A program made the position numbers and the translations under genes. Of a stretch of 64,000 bases of DNA, positions 25,143-38,010 are shown piece by piece. Under the pieces are notes generated by a model. The model did not search any database. It was not told the origin of the DNA and saw only the letters and a list, made by a program, of their open reading frames with translations. Numbering within the stretch: the first letter of the stretch is position 1; every line of letters begins with the position of its first letter. Source of the stretch: Cryptomeria japonica (Eukaryota > Streptophyta > Pinopsida > Cupressales > Cupressaceae); the NCBI RefSeq assembly GCF_030272615.1, contig NC_081410.1:286937957-287001956 (forward strand). Direction: 5' to 3'.

Positions 25143-26040
25143 ATGAACTTGGCTGCAAAGAGGGGTGATTATAAGCCAGTTGTTGTTGCTGAGGGTACGT
25201 CACTAAATTTGCGAAAGGTGTGCTCCTCAACCGAAAAAGAAGCCTTTGTTAAGATTTGTAAAGGATACGAGGACATAGCTGTTTGGACTTGTGCATATTT
25301 GAAGGGTTCTGACCCTAGCCTAGCCCAGCATACCATAGAACTAAACTTGGGTGCAAAACTAGTTAGACAAAAGAAAAGGCCAATAAACCCCAAAATTGAG
25401 CGCTAATGAGAACGGAGTTAACCAAACTCATAGAAGCCAATATCATCTTCCCTATCAAACACTCCTCTTGGGTGGCTAACCTTGTCCCTATAAGGAAGAA
25501 GAATGGGGCAATCAGACTATGTGTAGACTTTAGGGACCTCAACAGAGCCTCCCTTAACGATCATTGGCTCAAAAGGATTTTCATTTTTTGGACGTGTATT
25601 CAGGCTACAATCAGATTTTGGTCCAAGAGTCAAACCAATACAAGAGTTCATTTACTACTAAGTGGGGTACCTATGCTTATTGTGAGATACCCTTTGGGCT
25701 AACCAATGCAAGTGCCACATTTCAAATAGCAATGGACATGTCTTTTAGCAGTCTATTACCAAAGTTTGTGCTTATATACCTTGATGATGATATAACTAAT
25801 TATTCGAAGCATGCAGCTAATCATTTTGGTCATCTTGAGTATGTGTTCATGAAATGCAGGGAATATAGTGTGTCCTTGCACCCAAGCAAATGTATATTTG
25901 CTACTCATCAAGGAAGATTGTTAGGACACATTGTATCTAAAGAAGGCTTAGCCATTGATCAAAAGCAAGTAGAGGCTATTCTTTCCCTTCCACTCCATAG
26001 TCACAAGAAAGGATTATAGAGTTTCCTTGGTAGGATCAAC
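25143..26040 (+). pseudogene. Reverse transcriptase of the gypsy element
   Basis: It opens with a conserved linker (GTSLNLRKVCSSTEKEAF, then HTIELNLGAK), followed by ANIIFPIKHSSWVANLVPI and LCVDFRDLNRASL. A short deletion removes the segment before FHFLDVYSGYNQI. The IPFGLTNASATFQ and IYLDDDIT (YxDD) motifs and GHIVSKEGLAID follow. A stop at 25384-25410 and the deletion inactivate it. Confidence 0.85.
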
Positions 26041-26705
26041 TTTGTGAGGAGATTCTTTCCAAACCTTGCCACCATGGTAAAACCCCTCACCTCCATGCTA
26101 AAGAAATATTTGGCTTTCAGTTGGACCAAGCAAGGGAGCGTCAGGTTTGAAGAAAACAAGCAAGCAATTGCTCAAGCCCCTACTCTTGTCAATCCTAGCT
26201 ATGAAAAGGATTTTATCCTCTATACCTTCGGAGGAGAATCGAGCATCTCAACTCTCCTGACACAACTAAACAATGATAAATTGGAGCAACTCATTGCCTT
26301 TTTCAGTGAGAGATTAAAGGATTATGAGTTAGGTATAGCTATGTAGAGAAGCAAATCCTCATTGTTGTAAGAGCATAGAAGAAATTTAGGCACATGTTAT
26401 CTAACAAGAGGATCCAACTCTTAGTTCCACATGCAAGTGTCAAGGATTTCCTTCTAAACAAGGACATCAGTGAGAAGAGGGTTGGGTGGATAACCAAGGT
26501 CGTGGAATACGACATCAACATCAAGATCACCAATCATGTCCTAGGCAAGGGCCTATGTGAACAGATTGTCTCATATCTTGAGACTCCTTCAGAGGTCGCC
26601 CTCGTGTTACAAGAGGATCAACCACCTAGCAATGACACTCAGGTTAGTTGGGTGAGCGACATGACCACCTTCTTAATGGAAGGTAGATACCCCCAAGGTC
26701 TATAG
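26041..26705 (+). pseudogene. RNase H region of the gypsy element
   Basis: It continues from RT with INFVRRFFPNLATMVKPLT, a thumb/connection motif, then FILYTFGGESSIS and LIAFFSERLKDYELG typical of gypsy RNase H. A stop near 26344 and a frame change follow. The later part (26394-26705) reads DINIKITNHVLGKG, the RNase H-to-integrase linker. Confidence 0.75.
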
Positions 26706-26729
26706 ACGACCAAAAGAAGACACTTCAAG

Positions 26730-27231
26730 TTGCAGTACATCCTCTATGTCTTAGTGGATGGCAACCTTTTCCGAAGAGACTCTAATGGAGTCTTGTTAAG
26801 ATGTATTGAGCAAAATCAGGTCAGCAAACTATTAGAAGAATTTCATGATGGCTCTTCAAGGGGCCACTTTTCTACAAGGACTGCAGCTATCAAAATAATG
26901 AGGCCTGGTTATTACTGGCCAACCTTATTCAGTGACTCACATAGATGGGTGAAGAATTGCAAGAAATATGCTTTCTTCTCTGGTAAGCAAAGGCAAAGGC
27001 TAGCTGCCCTTCCTCTCCACCCTATTCAAGCAGATCAACCATTCGCACAATGGGGTTTAGACTTCATTGGCATGATAAATCCACCTTCTAGTGCTGGCCA
27101 CAAGTGGATCTTGGCCGCAACAGACTCCTTAACCAAGTGGACAGAGGCAGTTGCATTGAAGGGCGCCACTGAGTCCTCATTGTTGGAATTACTTGATGGA
27201 ATTGTGACAAGATTCGGTGTCCCCTCCACTT
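26730..27231 (+). pseudogene. Integrase, N-terminal part and start of core
   Basis: The zinc-binding region has two His (EFHDG, GHFST) and one Cys (NCKK). The last Cys is Y. The core begins QWGLDFIGMI (first catalytic Asp) and LAATDSLTKWTEAV, then stops at FGVPST, where an antisense LTR begins at 27232. The part with the second Asp and the Glu is missing. Confidence 0.85.
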
Positions 27232-28993
27232 GTTGGATCTCAAAATCACTGGTGAGTTGAACCCTAAGAATATGCCAAGTTCTATGTTCAAGCTCAATGC
27301 ATGACTTTGGCCAACGAATGGTATCTAATGAAATGGTTGTAATTCATTGCACTTTTGCCTCTGCTAGACCAAGGTGGGTATACCTTACCACCAACTTCTC
27401 CTTAATTGTGTTATAATTGGCGAGTGGTATTTAGGCAGATTATGTTACAATATTCCTATCTTAGATCACTCTTTAACCAGCATGAAAGTAAGAATGACCT
27501 TATTTTTCTATTTGTACTCCTACTTTAATGAAAGAAAACAAATATCTTGATTAAATTTTGAATATATAATTGTGATCAGTGCCTTATCAATTACTCGGTA
27601 CAAAGTCAAGTGAATTCACTCCCTAACTTCCCCTTATTGGACAATTTTTGTTTTCACACCTGATGTGAAGCTCTCAATTGCTCTTTTCCTTTATACTTTA
27701 TAATTCAATTACTCACGATGATTATCACGCATGCATTTAATCTTTCCTTGAAAGAAGCAAATACAATAATCATTCAAGAATGTGAAACCTCCTTGATCAA
27801 TCTACACAATCCTGGATATAGCAGACTGAAATAATGAAATAACCACCAAGCATAAGGAATATCTGAACAATCTTTGATTACTTTAATCAAAACAACAAGT
27901 TGAACAGAACAGGAATCCACAGTATTCGATACACCATAAAAGATAACAGCCAACTGATATATTGATTGCATAAGCATAAAAAAGTTTTTTCATGTCTTTC
28001 ATGAAACAAATGATCTTCCTTTTATAGGGAAAGATCAAACTAACTTGAAACATATATTTGGTCGGTATAACCTTTTACAAGCTTCTTCGATATTGCTTTT
28101 TTGGGTATAACATTGATTATCGTTATAGTCCTTTTCACTTCTTGTAGACTCTTACACCAATACCGAAACCTGTAGTTCGTCAAGACAATCGAGCAGATTT
28201 GTCGATGACCACCTTTCGGTATATCAAACTGTGACTTTTCTGATGTCCTCTTGGATTATGTAATTGTGGGACCCATCAAGTGTGTCACATTTTTGGCATA
28301 ATATTTTGTTTCGTCGAGACTCCATCTAATCTTGGTAGACCTTTATTGTTATATTGAAATTGATTCTTTTAGCAGAATAGGTGAGATGTTTCACCGATAC
28401 CTTTCTTGTCGTCATTAGTCATCCATGACCAAACCGAACTTGAGTTTCGGTAAGACTCCAAGCATGTTTCTCTAAAAAGTTCCCTTTCAGTGTAACCCTT
28501 GCCTTCGGCAAGACTCTGTCTTAGCTCTGCAGATTTGTGGTGCTACACCAATCCATGTGTTTCGGTAAGATTTAGAGAGTCACACCGATGAAAAAGATTA
28601 TCAGTGTAACATGGCCTTTTTGGGGAGAGATAAGTTTTACTTCATCGGCCTTGTCATCCTTGTGACAGACTTGGAATCAAGCTCCTTATGTGTTCACTGG
28701 AAACTCAGACATTGGCATTAAATCTGGCTTGATATTTATGTATTTCATTAATGAACTTGTAACAATAATAACCTCATCTGATGATCAAATTAACCATTCT
28801 TCTCAAACCAGTATCCACAAATTGGAAAAGTTTGGTGCTAACAAAGAAAACTTTGGTAAAGAGCTTTTTCTCCCTGGCTAATTAAATACAAAAACATGGT
28901 GGTGAGACATGCACAAAGTCTCGAGAAGTGACTATTTGAAGGATTTTACATTTTAGGAAACACTAAATTTTGCCAAAAATTAGGGTTCCAACA
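27232..28993 (-). mobile_element. 3' LTR of an antisense gypsy element
   Basis: Read on the minus strand it begins TGTTGGAACCC at 28993 and ends GATCCAACA at 27232, with TGTTGG/CCAACA termini and a length of 1762 bp. A minus-strand TATA box (CTATAAAAGG) lies near 28028. The U3 has at least five tttcggtaagac-like motifs between about 28060 and 28580. It directly follows the integrase end of the same element. The 5-base flank ccact at 27227-27231 has no mate, because the far end of the insertion is truncated. Confidence 0.75.
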
Positions 28994-30900
28994 GTGGCTT
29001 TGTCTGGGGATGTATGCCCCTTGTGGGTATAGCAAGAATCCAATTCTCCTTGGGATAGGGACTAGACAATTTAAAAGGAATGGTATAATACATGGGAATG
29101 AAACCTAAACTACTACACATGGAAAATGATTAAGAGAAAAATCTCTTCAAGAATTGTCCATGTGCTAGCAATTCCATATTTTCTCCATCCATATTTTGTA
29201 AAAAATATGAATCTACTCCATTTCTTCCAGTGATGACAAATGGACCAATCCATAACGACTGAAATTTTCCATGTTTCCATTTGTCTTGAGCCTTGGCATT
29301 TCACATCAGAACTAGCTCGCCTTCCTGGAATTTTCTATTCTTAGCACTTTTGTCATACAAGTATTTCACTTTTTAGTGCTCTTTGATATACCCTTTTTGT
29401 GCTTCTAGTCTAACTTCATCTAGTTCTGCAAGCTTCTCTATTCTTTCCTCCATTGATTCAGGACTATCTAAATCTTCCTCGATCATGAATTTATCTATGG
29501 GCAAGAGGTTATTTATGGGCATCCTTGCTTGTGTACCATAAAGCAACTCAAATGGGGACTTACCAATAACTTTTTTGATTGTGATCCTATCTGTCCAAAC
29601 TGCAAGACTTAATTTTGAATCCCAAGCTCTTTTGTTCTGACCCAATATCTTCTTAATTATCTTCAAAATGTTTTTGTTGCTAGATTCAGCTTGTCCATTC
29701 GCTTGGGGGTGGTATGGTGAAGAATACAAAATTGTGATCGCATAACTACCACAAAATGAAGTAAACTCATCAGAACAGAAACACATACCATTATCAACAG
29801 TGATCCTGATGGGTACTCCAAATCTCGTTATGATGTTATCTTCCATGAATTTTATTACCACCTTACTAGTAGCTTGCTTAATGGGGATCACTTCAACCCA
29901 TTTAGTGAAATAATCGGTGGCAATCAAGATCCATCTGTGTCCTCCACTTGACATTACTGAGATTTCTCCTATAAAGTCTATACCCCATTGGCTCACATCT
30001 CCTTACCTAGTCATGGGAATCATTGAAAATGCTAGGCCAATAGTATCCTGATCTGAGTATTTTATGAGCAGTGGTCTTGGTTGAGAAATGTCCCCCACAT
30101 ACACCTGAATGCAACTCCTCCAGGACTTTATTAGATTGACATTCATCCAAGCAAAGCAATAACACTCCATCCCTATTTTTCCAATACAAATCCCCCTGTA
30201 GTATGACATATTTATATGCTCGTAATTTCAAGGTCCTTTTTTGGTTTTCATTCATCTCCTTGGAGCACTTCATGTGTTTCAGGTAGTATATTATGTTAGT
30301 ATACCATGAGGTGTTTCCAAGCCTAAGAGAAGCATCCTCCCACTCCACATTATTCACTTGTACTGCTTCCAAATTCGGTTCTTCCATTAGCTTAGCTAGA
30401 CCCTGTCCCTTGACTAACTTAGTGACTTGAATGTCTATGTTGAACTCTTGGATCTGGTTTATCCATCTACACCTCCTTCCAGTTACCTATGTTTGTCTGA
30501 AAATATCTTTCACTACTGCATTGGGAACATATGCCACCACTTCTGCACCAACTTAATATGGTCTGAAATTCTTCATAGCTTTGATTAGAGAATACGCCTG
30601 CTTCTCATTGATGTTGTACTTTAACTCGGCTTCCTGAAGTGACTTACCAAAGAAGGGCTATTCATTGCTCATGTCCCTCATCATTCTTTTGTAACATAAC
30701 AACAGCAATATTATGAAAAGATGCAAGGGAATGGCTTACTAAAATCCTATGATTTAAAGACCGGTGTCTCATTGATCGCCCTTTTAATGGCTACAAATGC
30801 ATCTATTGCTTCTGAAGTCCAATCGAGTTTTCCCCCTTCAAAACATTTTAGATATCGGTATAACAATCTCTGCAAAATTTGAAATGAACCTCTATGTTGG
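28994..30900 (-). pseudogene. Antisense gypsy pol fragment: RNase H and integrase
   Basis: On the minus strand from about 30890: RFISNFAEIV and ISKML (RT thumb), ELKYNINEKQAYSLIKAM (RNase H), a linker, then HHCC remnants (LEELHSGVCGGHF). The integrase core follows: QWGIDFIGEI, TVDNGMCF and NGQAESSNK, all three DDE residues present. About 35 residues are missing between the zinc finger and core. The C-terminal part (FQEGELVLM) reaches the LTR. The 5' four-fifths of the element are absent, so the insertion came with or later suffered a deletion. Confidence 0.85.
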
Positions 30901-30928
30901 TTTAACATTATAGGTCTTGCCATACTAA

Positions 30929-31410
30929 GTTGAGGATAGCCTTATGGGTTGATAGGACCACACCCAAGAGAGCGATTAACAACTCCCCTTTCATGCTGGT
31001 ATATGGGAAGGAAACAAGCCTCCCATCTTCCCTAGAGTTACCCTCTTTTGAACTAACACATCAACTAGAATTGACAGAGAATGATGCCATGACAGTAAAG
31101 CTAGCTGAGCTAATGGAGCTGAAAGAGTTTAGAAGTCAGGCTATGCATACGCTTGAGGCTCATCAAGAGCAGGTCAAAAGAAGTTTTAACAAAAAGGCTA
31201 CTAATAGGGTCTTCAAAGAGGGAAATCTAGTTCTCAAGTGGGATGCAAACAGAGCCAAAACCAGATGACACTCCAAATTTGATGCTATCAGGGGTGGTCC
31301 ATATGTCATCACTAGTTGCAAGGAGGCCAATGCATTTCATCTCTCAAGGCTTGATGGTGAAGTTCTCCCAATCCCAGTGAATGGGATTCATCTCAAGCCT
31401 TGCTTCTAAG
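30929..31410 (+). pseudogene. Integrase, C-terminal part of the sense gypsy element
   Basis: It resumes LRIALWVDRTTPKRAINN, SPFMLVYGKE and a long helical segment, then VFKEGNLVLKWD. After a stop near 31267 it continues GGPYVITSCKEANAF and GIHLKPCF. It belongs with 26730-27231. Roughly 75 integrase residues between them are missing. Confidence 0.8.
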
Positions 31411-31780
31411 GAGAGTCTTGATGACAATGTAAATATGAGATCAGAGATTGTTTTTCCTTTATAAGTGCTTTTGCACCTGCTGCATTCTCCTTAACAGAAT
31501 GTATGCTCTAGTTTCCAGCTTCCCTCAAAGTGTTGGCACACACATGTTTTGGGTCCTTCAAGTGACTCAGTGCACAATGGATGCTTAAGGCTTCTGGATT
31601 TCATGGTTAGCAAGCAAGCATCCTGTAGAGGTAGCCGAAATGTTGTCTTTTTATGACATCCTTGGTCCATCAGTGAGAATCGATCAGAGATACGTTCCAT
31701 TGACCAGTGCTGCTCAAGTTGATCAAGGACAAAACCAATGGAATCATGAAATATTAAGTGTGGTCTTGTCAGGAGGCAGA
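31411..31780 (+). other. Region 3' of pol, no feature recognised
   Basis: This is noncoding sequence between the integrase stop and the giant LTR 2 target site. A purine-rich caggaggcagag just precedes the insertion. It may be 3' UTR or the start of a different LTR. No homologue of LTR 1 was seen. Confidence 0.4.
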
Positions 31781-32089
31781 GTTCCTATTCTGACGTATTC
31801 CACACATCGCCCCATCGCAGATGGGGACCCCTTTTTTTGCTTTTTAGGGTTTTGTCCTAGCCCTGCAGTTTCAAAAGTCCATTTTCTTTGAGAGTTTTGA
31901 GTTAGAGTTTTGAAGTCATCCTGAGCCAAATAGAGGAACCATGCTAAGAATCACGTTTGAACGTTGTCAAAGTGCTTAGAAGGTCTGGAGGACGAAGATC
32001 GCAATTGCTTTAGGTCATTTCTGACAACTTTCTATTTTTAGGAATTTTCGCTTTTTTGAAAGTAGAACCTGGGTTTTGTCCCTCAGGTC

Positions 32090-32490
32090 ATTTGGTCAGG
32101 TGCCCATATTGTCAAAATTAGAAAATCTTGTCTCTAACTATAAAAAGCGGGGCTTTATTTTTCTCGCTTTTTCCTTTAATTAGGGTTTTGATCTTCAGGC
32201 CAAATCATTACTGCCCATGTCTTCAGATTCGACAAATTTTGCCTCCAAGTACAAAAAGCAAATTTTACTTTTTCTGCTTTTTCCGGAATTAGGGTATTGA
32301 TCCTCCAGCCATATTATTGCTACCCATGTTCTTAAAATTGAAAAATTTGGTCTTTAAGTATAAAAAGCATAGTGGAAACCCTAATTAGAGGTTTATTCCA
32401 AAAGATTAGCCATATGATCAATGCCCATGTCCTCATATTTGAAAAATTATGTCTTTAAGGATAAAAAGCAAAGTAAAACCCTAATTAGGG
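32090..32490. repeat. Tandem repeat near the start of giant LTR 2
   Basis: Four units of 101-111 bp each contain a tgcccatgt motif and end in a tataaaaagca motif (32101, 32212, 32321, 32422). The last unit ends with a 20-bp palindrome (32475-32494) built on the telo-box AAACCCTAA. Giant LTR 3 has a 117-bp array in the corresponding region. Confidence 0.8.
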
Positions 32491-32639
32491 TTTTTGTTCC
32501 AAATGAACGTGGAAGGTCAAAAATGAACGTGGCAGGTCAAAAATGGACATGGCAAATCAGAGACGGATATGATAGTTTAAACAAGTGGGAAAAATGGTTG
32601 TCCAGATAAAATTTGCCCAAGGGAAGAATGACAGACATA

Positions 32640-34050
32640 GCCTGAAGTCTGCCTAAGCATACATGGCAGGAGACCTCTCAAGTCTGCCCAAGGAAAGAAG
32701 CAAAGTTGTCTGACACGTGCTAAACTCCTACCTTCAGTTAGCTAACTCATGGCGAGGGTCAAGCAAACTCCTACTTGTGGTTAAGGTCCAGCAAACGAAA
32801 ATGGAATGACTTCTTCTAAGTCCGCCAAGGGAAGTAAAATTGGCACATGAATGATAAACTCCTACCTTTGGTCAACTAACACATGGCAAGAGTTAGTCAA
32901 ACTCCTACTCGAGGTTAAGCTAGCAAGACTGAGTTGAAAAGGAAGAAATAAACTAAAGCAAACATGTCCAAGAAGATGTAAATTCCGCCTAGCAAAGGTT
33001 GACATGAACATGTCAAAGCATTGTCCAAGTCTGCTAAAGTTGAAGGAAGAAGGATTAAAGCAAATAAGGCAAAATGAATCCAAACTCCTCAAAGAAAGTA
33101 TAAAAGTAAATTCGCTCAAATTATTAAAGCACAAGCAAGGTTGTCTAGACTTCATCAAGAAATAAAACAAAGTTGTCCAAGCTTCTTCCAAGTCTGCCTA
33201 GCTTCGAAGAGATTAAAGCTAAGATAAAGATGGCAAGATGCCTTCCAAGTCCGCCGTATCCAAGACAATTCCAAGTTAGCAATCAAACTTCAAATTCGCC
33301 AAGACATGTTGGAATTAAAGCAATATCCAAGGACACATTAAGTTCACCAAACACAAGGAAAGATGTCCAAGGATTGATAAACTCCGATCTGCAGTTAAAG
33401 AACATGGCAAGAATTAATTGAACTCTAATCTGCAATTAGGATTAAGGAGGAAGGAAAAACAAACAACGAATAAGACATAGCAAACGGGAAGATGGCAGAT
33501 TAAAGGTGAATCCAGCCAGCAATAAAGCAAAGGATGTTTAGACTTGTATAAAATCCGCCCTCTCTAGCAAGACATGGCTAAGCAAGCCTAAAGTTTGCGA
33601 ATAACACAAGGATAAATCAATACAAGAAAAAATGTCCAAGAGAACACGTGGAGTTCGCCTAGATGGAATAAAGCAAACATGTCTAATGCCACCCCAAGTT
33701 CGCCCATGGATGAAGAAAGCAAATCCTTGGAAAAGCACAAGATACAAGCAAACATGTCCAACAAGATGTAAACTTCGCCCTGTCCAAAGCTCTTCCAAGT
33801 CCACCATGGTGAAGATGAGATAAAGTGTGCCAAGGAATGAAAGAAAAGACAGCATAAACATGGAAGGATAAAGCCAAAGTCAACCATGACCAAGCAAGCC
33901 AAACATGCACATGATACTCGTCTAACATGCTTCTAAGTTCGACCAGCTTGAAAAGAACAATACAAGGATAAAAGCAATACAAAGCAAACATGTCTAATGT
34001 CATCTCAAAATCGCCCATGATTAATAAAGCAAAGCCCTAGGCAATAAAGA
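32640..34050. repeat. Irregular aagtccgcc array in giant LTR 2
   Basis: Many spaced copies of aagtctgcccaagg, aattcgcc and aagtccgcc occur at intervals of some 40-90 bases, mixed with catggcaag and acatgtccaa. It is shared in kind, not in exact sequence, with the array in giant LTR 3. Confidence 0.7.
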
Positions 34051-37000
34051 CATAAGACGGAGTTGGAAGAAAATTATCCAAACCCTTGAAAGATTGACCA
34101 AACACAGACACAAATTGATTTATCCAAACATAAATGGAATATGTGAAGATGCCTGACAAGAGATGAAAATTAACCCATGGATCAAACATGAAGATAATCA
34201 ATCTGCGATACCAAGAAAAGATAATTTTGACAAAATTTACACATGAAATCAAACAAGTTGGAAAATAAAGTTGACAAAAAGATATTTTTTAATTTTTTTC
34301 CAAGAATTAGAATTATTTTCGAAAGGAAAATGATTTCAACAAAAAAAATATTTTCAAAAATTCAAGAATTTTGGAAATTAAAAGTAAGTTCTAGAAGATT
34401 CCTTAGCTAAGGATGAAATTTTAACAGAGAAATAAAACTTTCCATTTTCGAAAGATTTATCCCATTGGAACACAAAAAAATTAGAAAAAATTAGAAAAAA
34501 AAAACAAAGAGGAAGCTTCCAAGTTTAAAAATCTTAAACTCTATATATTTTCAACCAAACACTTTCAAATTCATTATTCAAGTTGAGAATTTGGAGGGCA
34601 ATTGAGAAGAATTTTCCTCTCAAATTTTATGAAAATTGATTTCTTGAAGAGAAATTTTGAATAAGTAAAATTCTTCCAAGTGTTGGAAGTCAAGAAATTA
34701 AGTGTTTTTTTCTGATTTTAAGACAAATTTTCAGAATTGAAGGTAAATTTCAGTCACAAATATCAATTTCTAAGACAATATCTCAAATTGACTGAATTTT
34801 TCTATTATCCTATCTTATTTCTCTCAAATTTTATCAATTTGTTCACTAAATTCTTCACTTTCAGTCTGCTTTTTCACATAAATTTAACCTTTTAATAGGC
34901 TGAAAGTGAAAATTCCAAGAAAAAGGATCAAAAATCAGAATTAAAACCTTAGAAATAATATTTTCATGTGTTTTGCAGGTTGATGACCACCAAAGGAGCA
35001 CCTTCCAGGAAAGCACCAATGAAGTTTACCAGTAAAGGAGTACAGCCAGAATCCAAGATCAAATCTAAATGGAAGAATGTCACAGACACTGATCTTGGGC
35101 ATGTGGACTTAGAAGAATTCAAAAAGAGAATGTACGGGCATGATGGATACCTACAGACACCCATTGCTTGCCGGATGACAAGAAATGGCATCGTCCAAGC
35201 AGTTGGATTTCCTCCGGCTAAGCAATGTGTTGAGCTAATAGTTGATTGTGTTATTCACTACAATGCACAATCAAGAGAGATCATTGCACCTGATGGAGGA
35301 GTTTTAGCTAATCTTTCAGAGTTAGCCATTCAAGAGACGTTTGGAATTCCAAACTACAATAAAAACTCCTACAAGACCAAAGAAGATACCCAAAGGATAT
35401 ACGATAACCAATCTGAACTCTATGCAACAAATATTAACGAGTCCTGGTTGGAAAAAAAAAGACCCCAGGGAAAAGTGCCAAAGTATCTATTGCATCCATA
35501 CTTTAAAGAAGAATATGGTGATATCATGCTACTGCTGAATAGGGTAATGGGCAGTCCTCAGGGTGCACTATTTGAGAAATGGATGTACTACTTCATAGAT
35601 GAAACTACCTCGAGAGTCAAAATGTTCAATTGGTCCTACATAATCAGCAACAATCTTCATGAACAGTTGATGAATTTGGAGAAGAGAAAGTCATTCTACA
35701 TGAGCTCCTACATTATCTACTCATTGGCTAGAAATTTTATATATATCGGACTGATCTGCAGAGGCGTAGTTGGCAATGGCGAAAATAAATTAAGTTCTTA
35801 TGACTGTTATCCTCAGCTACAACTCAAAGAGAAAACCCACTTCAAGCGAGTGAATGATGCATTCCTGATGTACATCACAATGACATTACAAGGAGGAACT
35901 CACAAAAGGTTATCTCCTGAAGCCAAAAGTTTAATCTGCAAGTATGGATCCTGGTTTATCCAGTTTCCAAAATTAACATACATAAGAGCTCAAGGGTTTG
36001 ACAGTCGTCCTTATCGACTTCCGATCTATCCAACCAACAAGATGGTCCTACTTGAAGTTCTCAAACAACTTGAAACATATCCAAGGTTCAAAATAATAAG
36101 GCAGAAGGCAGCAATTACCTTTCCATCCTTTATTGGAAATATGGAGGAGCCTTGTCTGACATCACAAGCAACTGAAAGTGTTAGGTTGGAGATGCAATCG
36201 TATCCCTTTACATTCTACCGGTCCAGAGTTAACTATGATCCTCACAGCAATATTCGATTAGTGAATGCAGAAAGATTCAGACATAGAGTGGACATAGAGG
36301 ATTTTTGGGCAAATGTTGCAGATGAATTTGATATCAAGAAAAAACTTTGTTCCAGACTACCAGTAAGCTTGATCAGAACAACTAAACCTTTCCTTCTACC
36401 GGATCAGTTGGAAGATAATGCAAAATATACTCAGCCTGGCTTTGATGAGCATGCACCTCTTTCTCCTATCAAATGGTTAGAACGAGAGCATGCAGACTTG
36501 ACCACCTTGATGCGGCCAGTTATGAAATATTCTAGGTGGTGGGTTGATCAGCAATGTCATAGATTAAGATGGAGAAATATAATCTTGACTTATGACATGA
36601 TGGGTGAAGCAAAAGGATATTCTTCAAATGTGGAAGCAACTCAAAGTGCCAGACCAATTGAGAGTGCTAAAAAGAAACAAAGGCTAGAACCATTTCGTTA
36701 TGTCCCATCAGCAAACAAAAATGATATATTGGCCATTGACAAGTCATTGGCAGAGATGGAAATTCCTTCTCTAGTTCATGAAGAAAACGTAGAGTCAATC
36801 CATCTAGAAGATGAACAGTCTCCATCTCCCACTAGCACAAAAGTATTAGACTCGGACAATGAAATGGATGTTGAGGAGGATGAATTTCAAGAAGGAATGA
36901 TTTCTGCCCTTCGGATATCATGTGTGAAAAAGGCAATCAAAAAGTGGAAGGCATTGAGCAACCCACTGTTCCTAATTGGTTGAAGGAAATATTGAAAGTG

Positions 37001-38000
37001 AAAACACAAGAAATAGAAATTCAAGAAGAGGATGATATGACAAATTTCTTGGCCAGATTAGAACAGGTTGCCACAAACAAGCCAGCCAGAAGGTTTTCCA
37101 CCATCCATAGAGATGAAGCCGACTGTAGGATAGTGCAAATTGTTGTACCAAAAGTGGACAAGGCAAAGGGAGATATTGGTCCCCATGAATATTAAGTCAT
37201 TGCAATCCCTTTAGGACCAACTACCAAGAACCAAGAAGCCGAAGACTTGGATAATTCAGTTGTGTTGGTGTCTGTTTTATCATCTACGAAACATTAGGAT
37301 AGGATACCCGAAGGTATTCTATCCTCTCCTGAAAAATCACTACTAATTCCAAGGTCTATATGTGCGAACAAGCGACTTTAGAGGAATAGCTTCTTGGGTA
37401 GTGTATGCTGAAATTTTCAAGGGGGACTTACGTTTGACAAGTATTTTTGAACTGTTGGACTTAGATGGATTTAGCAATTTAGGCTCTTCTTTTTTGGGGG
37501 GGGATTTTCTGGGATTTAGACTTTCAAAAGAAAGGGAAAAAGAGATAGGGTTTAGGAAGGCTAATCTAATCCTACGAATTTCGGAGACGGTATCAACTGG
37601 GTGCTTTCGAGAAACCAAACCTTGCTTCGCCACACTAGGGACAACTACATAAGGCCGATGCAATCTTCAATGGGTTGTGCTTATGATCGAGATGTTGGAT
37701 GCACAGGGGATCGGCTCAGACTAACTTTGCACGGTAGAATTGAAATCATCCATTTACCAAAAGTATGAGCGGAAATACACCATCAATTGACACTTATCAA
37801 ATCCTTCATTCAAATTAACAACAATGAAAGCAAATCTAAATTAATTCTAAATTTCTAACTAAGTGTTGAGGCAATTGAAACGATGCAAATCATTCAAATA
37901 ATAGAGATTACAAAGCAGCGCACATGCAATATATTATCTAGAAATGACCTTAAGCAACAATACATCAAAAACCTCACCCTTTTCAAATGAGAGGAGGCAA

Positions 38001-38010
38001 CCTTATATAG
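38001..38010 (-). promoter_or_regulatory. TATA box of giant LTR 3
   Basis: The minus strand reads CTATATAAGG, preceded by ctcggccattcatt and an A-rich spacer, as in LTRs 1 and 2. About 65 bases further upstream is an 18-bp palindrome AAACCCTAATTAGGGTTT (38074-38091) containing two plant telo-box motifs. Confidence 0.75.

Larger units (their letters stand above)
21286..31410 (+). mobile_element. Internal region of Athila/Tat-type Ty3/gypsy element, degenerate
   Basis: Order read: gag, protease, a second (archaeal-type) RNase H, reverse transcriptase, RNase H, integrase. It is interrupted by a TRIM in gag (21781-22112) and an antisense gypsy fragment in integrase (27232 to about 30900). Many stops and frame changes make it non-autonomous now. 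Its 5' LTR is giant LTR 1. The 3' LTR was not identified. Confidence 0.8.
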
